DNA from: a bacterium
GTDB lineage: Bacteria > Vulcanimicrobiota > Xenobia > RGZZ01
Assembly: GCA_021782195.1 (NCBI GenBank)
Contig: JAJXVI010000026.1
Span: 1-11,120, forward strand
DNA: 11,120 nucleotides
Reading direction: 5' to 3'
A program made the translations under genes and the position numbers. The notes under the pieces are model-generated. The model did not search any database. It was not told where the DNA came from and saw nothing but the letters and a program-made list of their open reading frames with translations. Below, piece after piece: positions 1 through 5,954 of this stretch. The first letter of the stretch is position 1, and each line of letters opens with the position of its first letter.

Positions 1-487
1 GGACGCGCGTGCCGTTCATGACGGGTGGGCCCGGAGCGTAGGGAGTGGTCGCCACGCTGGAGGTTGCTCCCCCGGGGGAAGTGAGTGCCAGCGTTTTTGC
101 TGCGGTATCGAGGTGTGCGTGGAACCCGAGCGCCTGTGCTACGAACGGTACCGGAACAACCATCGTCCCGCTTTCGCGTCGCGCGGCTGCCGGCATCGTG
201 ATGGGCTGGCCGTTGAGTGTGGCCTGGCAGGTGCCTTCAGTCATCTCGAGGGCGCCGGAGGAACCGGCCATGCGCAGTTCGTGCGTGGCGGCGTTGTAGG
301 TGTAGGTCACGTGCATGGCGTGGGCCAGTGAGTCGGCGGAGACCAGCAACGTTCCCGGTCCGGCAGGAATCGGGGGGAGTTCGGCGGGCACGGGCTGGTT
401 GTTAAGTGTGACGGTCCAGTAGGAGGCGGCCGTCGCGCTGCAAACGGTGAGCAGGAGGAAAACCAGTGTGGTGACGATGCGCTTCAT
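1..487 (-). CDS. Secreted stalk-domain protein (copper amine oxidase N-terminal-like), partial
   Basis: I translated this reading frame by hand; 162 codons are open and the gene continues beyond the left edge. The ATG at 487-485 is preceded by a clear GGAGG (498-494) six bases away, which fixes the start. Residues 1-20 form a signal peptide (basic MKR, hydrophobic core, then SATA). Residues about 24-138 hold two related halves, with NNQPVPAELPPIPAGPGTLL in the first and NGQPITMPAAARRESGTMVV followed by PFVAQALGFHA in the second. This is the pattern of the copper amine oxidase N1 / stalk domain (PF07833 type), a non-catalytic domain of exported proteins. A P/T/S-rich linker follows, and whatever functional domain exists lies outside the window. 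It is transcribed divergently from the LOG gene. Family assignment is from memory of the motif; function is unknown. Confidence 0.75.
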   Translation of the reverse strand, partial: MKRIVTTLVFLLLTVCSATAASYWTVTLNNQPVPAELPPIPAGPGTLLVSADSLAHAMHVTYTYNAATHELRMAGSSGALEMTEGTCQATLNGQPITMPAAARRESGTMVVPVPFVAQALGFHAHLDTAAKTLALTSPGGATSSVATTPYAPGPPVMNGTRV

Positions 488-614
488 GCTTGACCTCCAT
501 CTACGCAAGCGAGTTGCGGAGAGACCGGTACCGCGCCCGGCAGCGCGTCTTACAGGCAGAATGCTTGCGGGCTGCTTTTCTCGCGGAGTCGGTGTGACTG
601 TGCTTCCACGACTC

Positions 615-620
615 ATTATA
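615..620 (-). promoter_or_regulatory. Candidate -10 box of the stalk-protein gene
   Basis: The minus strand reads TATAAT here, a perfect sigma-70-type -10. At a 17-bp spacing the -35 position (643-638) reads ACAACC, a poor match, so the promoter may need an activator. The implied start near 608 gives a leader of about 120 nt. The upstream GTTAAC site at 642-647 overlaps the -35 position. Confidence 0.35.
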
Positions 621-849
621 GATCATCGCGCCAGCGAGGTTGTTAACGCCGAATGTGCGGAATGTTAACTCTGGTCGGTGCGCCGCAGTTCGCACGGCGC
701 GTGGAGGGGGCTCACTCGCGGACGCGGGTGGACGCCCCCTTTGCGGTGCGCAAGAGAGGAGCGTGCTGCTGCTGTTTGCCACGAAGGTGAGCGTTGACAG
801 GGTGCTTGAGCTGAGTTCGCAAACCTCTGCTGGGAAACGCTGGTGGAGC

Positions 850-907
850 CTGGATGTTTGAAAAGGTGGATCAAACCCACGCTTGATCCATCTTTCCAAA
901 CATCCAG
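850..907. repeat. 25-bp-arm imperfect palindrome, 8-nt loop
   Basis: The left arm 850-874 (starts CTGGATGTTTG, ends GGATCAA) and right arm 883-907 (starts TTGATCC, ends CAAACATCCAG) are reverse complements except at two positions; the loop is 875-882. Read as plus-strand RNA, one mismatch is a G-U wobble, leaving a single A-C mismatch. It shares base 907 with a second hairpin (907-919 against 923-939, with a 4-nt bulge). The 10-mer GATCAAACCC occurs at 869-878 and again at 947-956. It resembles a REP/MITE-like intergenic palindrome, but copy number cannot be judged from one window. Confidence 0.7.
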
Positions 908-956
908 CAAATCCAGCCCTTCGGGCTTCCCGGGTTTGCGATTCCAGATCAAACCC
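907..956 (+). repeat. Two overlapping, mutually exclusive hairpins
   Basis: Hairpin one pairs 907-919 with 923-939: an AGCCC/GGGCT stem closed by a TTC loop, a 4-nt bulge at 928-931, and an outer stem of GCAAATCC against GGGTTTGC. Hairpin two pairs GGGTTTG (932-938) with CAAACCC (950-956). Both use 932-938, so they cannot form at the same time. The first-palindrome copy of GATCAAACCC (869-878) could also pair with 932-938. No U-tract follows, and no start codon or leader peptide linked to the switch is evident. Confidence 0.45.
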
Positions 957-984
957 TGTTCCACAACGGGACCCTCCTCGATGA

Positions 985-1003
985 TTGACACTTGCGCTAT
1001 AAT
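985..1003 (+). promoter_or_regulatory. Candidate promoter elements upstream of the LOG gene
   Basis: TTGACA (985-990) and TATAAT (998-1003) are both perfect consensus hexamers but lie only 7 bp apart, too close to act together for sigma-70. TATAAT alone would give a start near 1010 and a leader of about 45 nt. The position 17 bp upstream of it reads TCCTCG, not a -35. The -10 is therefore the more credible element, perhaps activator-dependent, with TTGACA coincidental or serving another start. Confidence 0.35.
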
Positions 1004-1053
1004 AGGTGATGGTGCCCGCCGGCACCGACCCTATCAGGGAGGCTTCCCCATAG

Positions 1054-1806
1054 ATGCGGAGCAAGAAACAGTACCACGTTCGAGAGACCGAAGACGGAAT
1101 GCTCTTGATGGGAGGGAAGAAGTCCAAGACGCTGCATGAACCATGGCGCATCTTTCGCATCATGGGCGAGTTCGTCGAAGGGTTCGACACCCTGGCCGAG
1201 ATCGGGCCTGCAATCTCGCTGTTTGGTTCAGCCCGCATCGGACGTGACCATCCCTACTATGCCGCAGCCCGCGAAGTGTCCTCGCTGCTGGCCAGACAGG
1301 GCTACACCATCATCACGGGTGGTGGTCCCGGCCTTATGGAAGCCGCCAGTCTTGGCGCACGCGACGTTGGCGGCACGTCGGTTGGCCTGTCGATCGAGTT
1401 GCCCTACGAGGAGACCTTCAACTCCTACAACGACATGGTGCTCAACTTCCGCTACTTCTTCTGCCGTAAAGTCATGTTCGTGAAGTACGCGCTGGGCTTC
1501 GTCATTTTTCCCGGCGGCTTCGGCACCATGGACGAGCTCTTTGAAGCCCTCACCCTCGAGCAGACCGGCAAAATTCACGACTTTCCGGTGGTGCTGTTCG
1601 GAAGCCAGTACTGGAGCGGTCTGCTCGGCTGGATGAAGACCACCTTGATGGAGGAGCGCACCATCAACCAGGAAGATCTCGACATGTTCCTGGTCACCGA
1701 TGACCCCGCTGAAGTTGCGCGCCACATCAAAGAACGCTCGGAGCCTCATCCGCTCAAGGCATCGGTCACCCCGTTCGACGCCCTTCGAGCACGAGACGCG
1801 GTCTGA
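1054..1806 (+). CDS. LOG family phosphoribohydrolase (TIGR00730-type)
   Basis: The protein has 250 residues and belongs to the LOG / 'lysine decarboxylase-like' Rossmann family, whose studied members release a free base from a nucleoside 5'-monophosphate (cytokinin-activating in plants and some bacteria). The signature motifs are present: GSAR at 58-61, GGGPGLMEA at 89-97, the RK pair at 138-139 and PGGFGTMDE at 153-161. The N-terminal WRIFRIMGEFVEGFDTLAEI segment is typical of the longer bacterial subgroup. The ATG at 1054 has AGGGAGG (1036-1042) 11 bases upstream. It is cytoplasmic, with no signal peptide. It is first of a same-strand series: the next gene starts 4 bp after its stop. The family call is firm; the actual substrate is unknown, and old annotations as lysine decarboxylase are misleading. 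Confidence 0.9.
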   Translation: MRSKKQYHVRETEDGMLLMGGKKSKTLHEPWRIFRIMGEFVEGFDTLAEIGPAISLFGSARIGRDHPYYAAAREVSSLLARQGYTIITGGGPGLMEAASLGARDVGGTSVGLSIELPYEETFNSYNDMVLNFRYFFCRKVMFVKYALGFVIFPGGFGTMDELFEALTLEQTGKIHDFPVVLFGSQYWSGLLGWMKTTLMEERTINQEDLDMFLVTDDPAEVARHIKERSEPHPLKASVTPFDALRARDAV

Positions 1807-1810
1807 CGAT

Positions 1811-3028
1811 ATGCGTCGGTTTACACTGTGGCTGCTGGCCGCCATGTTGCTGCTCGGCAGCCTTCCCTGCTTCGCTCGAACCCTGAACCTCCAGACCCTG
1901 CCATCTGGCTACGTGATGACCCCGAGCGAAGTCATCGACACCTTCGGTCACAACGTCGTCAAGCCGGGCATTGCGAACGAGTCGCGCGGCGCCCTTCTCC
2001 TTCCCGACGTGAACGAGCAGTCCCGGCGTCGCACCAATCCGGCCTGGCTTCTGTTCAGCAATTCCCCCGAGATTCTCAACCACGGGACCCTGCCTGCAGG
2101 GCGCGGCGTGCTGGTTTCGGCCGACGTGCCGGCCGGGCACGGTCGCCTTCTCCTCTCGCATTCCAATCAACAGCCTTTTCCCGAAGACTTCGTGCTGCGT
2201 ATCGTCAACCGAGGGGAGTATCCGGCGGTGGTCTCGCTCGATCCACGAGCCCACGCCTGCCAGGACCCGATTCCCGGCGCCTTCAGCATGGACGCGATGG
2301 TCGGCGGAAACCTTGCGCAAAGGTTCTTCTACAGCCTTCGACACGTTTCGCACGCAATGTGGCAGCCGATTGACGGAGATCATCGGATCCTCATCCAGCA
2401 CGACGGAAAGTCTGACGCTCGTCTGCTTTCCGGCGTTCGTGGACTGGGCACGGCCTGGGTCGACATCAATACCAACCAGCCCCTGCACCTTGCGCTCTAC
2501 GCCGTGCCGACCGGGGCCGACATCGATGACAGTGCCGCGCCGGTGCTTCCTCGTACCGGGCGGCAGGTGCGTGGCCTGTTCCGCCACCCCGACCTTTCGA
2601 TCCAGGCCACCATCGACCTTGCGAGCGGGAAGCCGCAGCGTTACGTGTTCGGAGGTTCCGAACGCAACGACAAGGCGGGCCAGCTCAAGCAGGGCTATTA
2701 CATGCGCGGAACCGACACCACCGAGCCGGGTACGTCCGAGTCTCTCATCAATCGCGGCGACTTTGGCGGTATCACGTGGTTTCACGGTACCGTAAAGGCT
2801 CCTCCAGGAAGCCTCTACCACGGAGCCCTCCTCATCCTGGTTGCCGGCGGACGCCGCGTTGCCGTTCTTCCGCTGCACGGCGGTCCCCCGGTCGTGCTCG
2901 GTCAGTGGAGCGGACTGGTGCTGGGAAGAGTACGGGTCGGGCAATCGTTCACCTACCCCTTTACGCTGCCGCCAAACTCATGGGCACCGGTCTACCTGGT
3001 AGCCGTGCCCGTGTTCAGCGCGGAGTAG
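1811..3028 (+). CDS. Secreted protein of unknown function, possibly DUF3370-like
   Basis: The protein has 405 residues from the ATG at 1811, chosen because it begins a clear signal peptide (MRRF, hydrophobic run to about residue 18, likely cleavage after A22). No good Shine-Dalgarno is visible and the start lies 4 bp after the LOG stop, so translational coupling is likely. An in-frame extension back to 1700 would overlap LOG and bury the signal peptide. The mature part looks beta-rich, with no membrane segment and no catalytic motif I recognise. FSNSPEILNHGTLPAGRGVL (82-101) and a later WVDINTNQPLHLALYAVP stretch remind me of cyanobacterial DUF3370 proteins; this is memory-based and unverified. 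Envelope location follows from the signal peptide. A 73-bp gap with a hairpin separates it from actA, so a role in ACIII assembly is only a possibility. Confidence 0.75.
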   Translation: MRRFTLWLLAAMLLLGSLPCFARTLNLQTLPSGYVMTPSEVIDTFGHNVVKPGIANESRGALLLPDVNEQSRRRTNPAWLLFSNSPEILNHGTLPAGRGVLVSADVPAGHGRLLLSHSNQQPFPEDFVLRIVNRGEYPAVVSLDPRAHACQDPIPGAFSMDAMVGGNLAQRFFYSLRHVSHAMWQPIDGDHRILIQHDGKSDARLLSGVRGLGTAWVDINTNQPLHLALYAVPTGADIDDSAAPVLPRTGRQVRGLFRHPDLSIQATIDLASGKPQRYVFGGSERNDKAGQLKQGYYMRGTDTTEPGTSESLINRGDFGGITWFHGTVKAPPGSLYHGALLILVAGGRRVAVLPLHGGPPVVLGQWSGLVLGRVRVGQSFTYPFTLPPNSWAPVYLVAVPVFSAE

Positions 3029-3030
3029 AC

Positions 3031-3080
3031 GCGCGCCAACCCGATCGCTCACCGCTGCAAAGGCGCTCGGGTTGGCACGC
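3031..3080. repeat. Hairpin with 18-nt arms between the secreted-protein gene and actA
   Basis: Arms 3031-3048 and 3063-3080 pair with two mismatches around a 14-nt loop; the perfect core is GCCAACCCGA (3035-3044) against TCGGGTTGGC (3067-3076). The downstream flank (AGAATTCAAAAGAG) has no T-tract, so it is not a standard intrinsic terminator. It could be an mRNA processing or stabilising stem, or an attenuator that sets actA expression apart from the two genes before it. The right arm covers the alternative TTG start of actA at 3072. Confidence 0.65.
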
Positions 3081-3101
3081 CAGAATTCAAAAGAGTCACT
3101 T

Positions 3102-3632
3102 ATGAAGGCCAGGTTTTCGGTTCAGTTTCTCCTTCTTCTCATCAGTGTTACGGCGCTCGGGTATATCGGCTGGGTGGTCTCTGATCAGATTGTCTATCGC
3201 CAGCGCGCCCAGCCCATTCCTTTTCGTCACGACATGCACGCGGGCAAGCGAAAGATCGCGTGCGTGTACTGTCATCGAGGGGTGTACCAGGGATACCAGG
3301 CCGGGGTTCCTTCCGTGCGAGAATGCTGGGCCTGCCACCGCGCCATGCCAAAACTCCTGAAGGACCCGAAGAAGTACCCGGGCGTCACGACGCTGCAGCA
3401 GTACTGGGAGGCGAAGAAGCCCATCGTGTGGTGGAAGGTGTACCAGTTGCCGGATCACGTGCACTTCCAGCACGAGACGCACGTGGCTCGCGGCATTGCG
3501 TGCACGGTGTGTCACGGTGACGTCGCGGCCATGCCGGTCGTCCGCCAGGCCCACAACCCGACCATGGGATGGTGCGTGACCTGTCATCGACAGCAACACG
3601 CCCCCGTCAGTTGCTCCACCTGCCACTACTGA
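3102..3632 (+). CDS. actA: ActA: membrane-anchored pentaheme cytochrome c of alternative complex III
   Basis: This 176-residue protein has an N-terminal membrane anchor (about 8-28, SecE-type uncleaved) and a periplasmic domain with five CxxCH heme sites: 54-58, 75-79, 134-138, 158-162 and 171-175. Extra histidines before them (FRHDMH near 42-46, HFQHETH near 121-127) suit bis-His axial ligation in the class III / cytochrome c7 style. Five hemes match ActA of studied ACIII; QrcA of the related sulfate-reducer Qrc complex has, as I recall, six. ActA takes electrons from the Fe-S subunit and passes them to the acceptor. I chose ATG 3102 because it begins directly before the anchor; the in-frame TTG at 3072 would sit inside a hairpin. 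actB1 follows after 67 bp. Confidence 0.9.
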   Translation: MKARFSVQFLLLLISVTALGYIGWVVSDQIVYRQRAQPIPFRHDMHAGKRKIACVYCHRGVYQGYQAGVPSVRECWACHRAMPKLLKDPKKYPGVTTLQQYWEAKKPIVWWKVYQLPDHVHFQHETHVARGIACTVCHGDVAAMPVVRQAHNPTMGWCVTCHRQQHAPVSCSTCHY

Positions 3633-3699
3633 CGGCCGGCCCATCCCGACCCTGACCGCTACGCGTGCCGCAGCGACGCCAGGAACGCGAAAGGAAATT

Positions 3700-5940
3700 G
3701 TGAACAGACGCGAGTTTCTCAGCCTGTGTACGGCGATTGGCGCGGCCGTCGCGCTCGCGGGGTGTGGCCATCCTCCCGAACCGTACTTCGTGTCACAGGC
3801 CCAGGCCCCCGAGTTCTACCTGCCCGGCATCGCGCAGTACTACGCGACCACCTGCGGCGAGTGTGCCGCTGCGTGCGGACTCGCGGTGCGCGTCATCGGC
3901 GCCCGTCCGAAAAAGGTGGAGGGCAACGAACGCCACCCCGTCAGCCACGGCGCCCACTGCCTGCGCGCGGAAGTCGCCCTGCAGGTGCTCTACCACCCGC
4001 AACGCCTCCCCCATCCCATGCAGCGCCAGGGCGGGCGACTTGTCGCCCTTTCCTCGTGGGACGCCGCCATCGCAGCCCTTGCCCGCTCCTTTGACCGCGG
4101 ACGTGGCCTGTGGATCACGGGACCGCTCGGAGGCACGGCCGGAACGCTGCTGGTCGAGGCCGCCCGTCGTACCGGCTCGAAAATCTGGGTGCTCGACCTT
4201 GCGCCGTCGGTCGCGTGGCGGATGACATCCGTTGTGCTGGGTGGCGCCCCGCGTCTTCCGTATCTCGACCTCGCATCAGTCGACTACGTGCTCGATTTTG
4301 GCAGCGACTTCCTGGCTGCGTCGGCCCTCGACAATGTTCGCCACGGTTTCGAGTACGCGAAGTTTCGCCGTGGTTCCGAGCGTTCGAGGCGTGGCGTCAT
4401 GGTGTCTTTTGCGCCTCGCATGACGATGACCGCCGCCTCGGCTGACATCTGGGTGCCCATCCGTCCTGGCTCCGAAGGCTTCCTTGCCCTGGCCCTTCTT
4501 GGCCTCCTGGATGGCACGGCCCCCGCCTCCCTCGGGACGGTGCCCCCCGGGCAGGCTGCCGCCGAGACCGGCCTTGCCGAGACCGTCATCCACCGGCTGG
4601 CCGCTCGCCTGCGCCGTGCAAACCGCGCGACTGCCCTGGCCGGATACGACGCGAGCGCATGGTCGAACGGATTCTGGACGCTCGCCGCAATCGGCGCGCT
4701 CGACCGCACCCTGCGCGGTTCCTCCCGCGCGGACTGGGACCCGGACACGCTTCTGCCCCTTCCGGGCCAGCCGATGCTTGCCCCGTCGGACGTGCGCATC
4801 GACACGCGTGGCGCCGTGGAAGCGCTCGCCGCGGGCCACTTTTCGAGCGTCTGGGTGAACGGCGTGAATCCCACATGGTTGCTGCCGCCGAAGACCGGCG
4901 TGGCCGCTGCAATCGGGCGTGTCGAGACTTTTGCGTTGACCCCGTTTCTCGACGAGACCGCCGCGCTGGCCGCCTGGGTGTTGCCCACGTCGTCGATGTT
5001 CGAGCGCTGGGAGGACGCGAGTGTCGACGCCCCGACGCCGGTATACGGCCTCCGCCAGCCCCTGGCCAGCCCTGTAGCGGATGCCCGCGGACCCGCCGAC
5101 ATTCTGCTCGACGCTTTCGCATCGAGCCGCAGGCTGCGCGGACTCCTGCGGGACGTGGGGGTTGCGGTCCGCCGCGCTCCCTCGCACCGCGGCGGCGCGG
5201 ACACTTCAGGAGACGCCGGGGACGGCGACGACTCGCCCCCCACCGTGAAGGACCTGCTGCGCTCCCGCTTTCACAACGGTTCGGAATGGGCGCGTGCGCT
5301 CGAGCGCGGGGGGCTGTTCGCGGACGCCGCGCCCGGCGGCTCGCGCTACGCCGAGGAGGCAACCCTGCCGCCTCCGCTCCTGCCTGCGGGATCGAATCCG
5401 CTGCCGGCAGGAAAGTCTTTCTGGGAAGGCCTCTCGGCTTCGCCACCGACGCCTGCCACCGCGCAATTTGTCGGCACCGGAGATTTCCGCCTTCTGCCGT
5501 ATCCGTCGCCCATCTGGAACGACGGATCACGCTCCAACTGCCCGTGGATCCCCGAGACGCCCGATCCGATGGCGCGCGCCGTCTGGACGACATGGGCCGA
5601 AATCAACGCCACGGTCTGCAAGAAACTTGGCATTGAGCGCCTTGACCTCGTGAAACTCACGTCGCCCGCAGGCTCCATCGTGCTACCCGTGCTGCCGGTG
5701 CCGACCGTGCACGAGGACGTTGTGGCGATCCCGATCGGTCTCGGGCACACAACAGGCGGGCCCGACGTGGAAGGCGTCGGGAGCAATCCCAGCGTGCTTG
5801 TGGAACCCGTGTACCAGGAAGGAACCGGTGAGCTGGCCTGGGGCGCGACCCGCGTGTCGGTCGAAAAGACCGGCAAGAAAGGGTGGGTCACCACTTTTGA
5901 TCAACGCGTCTACGGGAAACGCGCGATGTTCGCGGACTGA
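3700..5940 (+). CDS. actB1: ActB1: molybdopterin-oxidoreductase-fold subunit of alternative complex III, Tat lipoprotein
   Basis: The protein has 746 residues. The GTG start has AAGGA four bases upstream and begins a twin-arginine signal (NRREFL, 2-7) ending in an ALAGC lipobox, so export folded and lipid-anchored at C22 is predicted. The remainder is the MopB fold: C52xxC55xxxC59 and C87 with VEGNERHPVS between them; DETAALAAWVLPTSSMFERW in the middle; and a C-terminal dinucleotide-binding-like domain containing SNCPWIPETPDP and VKLTSPAGSIVLPVLPV. That C-terminal pattern is characteristic of ActB. In studied ACIII this domain binds no molybdenum cofactor; here four cysteines in the N-terminal [4Fe-4S] position are retained. 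The Fe-S half that is usually fused is encoded separately 14 bp downstream. QrcB of the Qrc complex is the nearest alternative name. Confidence 0.88.
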   Translation: MNRREFLSLCTAIGAAVALAGCGHPPEPYFVSQAQAPEFYLPGIAQYYATTCGECAAACGLAVRVIGARPKKVEGNERHPVSHGAHCLRAEVALQVLYHPQRLPHPMQRQGGRLVALSSWDAAIAALARSFDRGRGLWITGPLGGTAGTLLVEAARRTGSKIWVLDLAPSVAWRMTSVVLGGAPRLPYLDLASVDYVLDFGSDFLAASALDNVRHGFEYAKFRRGSERSRRGVMVSFAPRMTMTAASADIWVPIRPGSEGFLALALLGLLDGTAPASLGTVPPGQAAAETGLAETVIHRLAARLRRANRATALAGYDASAWSNGFWTLAAIGALDRTLRGSSRADWDPDTLLPLPGQPMLAPSDVRIDTRGAVEALAAGHFSSVWVNGVNPTWLLPPKTGVAAAIGRVETFALTPFLDETAALAAWVLPTSSMFERWEDASVDAPTPVYGLRQPLASPVADARGPADILLDAFASSRRLRGLLRDVGVAVRRAPSHRGGADTSGDAGDGDDSPPTVKDLLRSRFHNGSEWARALERGGLFADAAPGGSRYAEEATLPPPLLPAGSNPLPAGKSFWEGLSASPPTPATAQFVGTGDFRLLPYPSPIWNDGSRSNCPWIPETPDPMARAVWTTWAEINATVCKKLGIERLDLVKLTSPAGSIVLPVLPVPTVHEDVVAIPIGLGHTTGGPDVEGVGSNPSVLVEPVYQEGTGELAWGATRVSVEKTGKKGWVTTFDQRVYGKRAMFAD

Positions 5941-5954
5941 AGGGAACTGATATC

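Larger units (their letters stand above)
488..1053. other. Divergent intergenic region rich in inverted repeats
   Basis: This 566-bp stretch separates the left minus-strand gene from the LOG gene. I see no convincing coding region: open frames crossing it have no ribosome binding site, no recognisable domain, and run into neighbouring genes. It holds a candidate -10 on each strand, paired GTTAAC sites at 642-647 and 664-669, a hairpin at 705-740 (AGGGGGC at 705-711 against GCCCCCT at 734-740, plus a 7-bp inner stem), and a large palindrome at 850-907 that abuts a second hairpin at 907-939. None is followed by a T-tract, so none looks like an intrinsic terminator. Confidence 0.6.

Noticed and set aside
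705..740. Hairpin 705-740 as an intrinsic terminator
   Set aside because: The stem is strong, but what follows is TTGCGG rather than a T-tract, and no gene ends just before it on either strand.
985..1003. A sigma-54 promoter in TTGACACTTGCGC
   Set aside because: The -24 and -12 elements need GG and GC about ten bases apart; here the TTGC is directly next to the GACAC, so spacing is wrong.
501..1238. Minus-strand open frame of 245 codons crossing the intergenic region into LOG
   Set aside because: It runs through the palindromes and antisense to the well-supported LOG gene, has no Shine-Dalgarno, no domain, and an erratic composition.
1766..2944. Minus-strand 392-codon open frame opposite the secreted-protein gene
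   Set aside because: The plus frame has a signal peptide and coherent protein composition; the antisense one is His/Arg/Gly-rich with no motif, as expected from GC-rich shadow frames.
4276..5593. Three long minus-strand frames opposite actB1
   Set aside because: All are shadows of actB1, with Arg/Ala/Pro-rich translations and no recognisable feature.
3700..5940. Reading actB1 as a catalytic formate dehydrogenase or other molybdoenzyme
   Set aside because: The neighbours (pentaheme ActA, ActB2 with a Thr in the third cluster, ActC, DUF3341) and the SNCPWIPETPDP-type C-terminal motif fit ACIII, and I see no Cys/Sec metal-ligand motif in the expected place.
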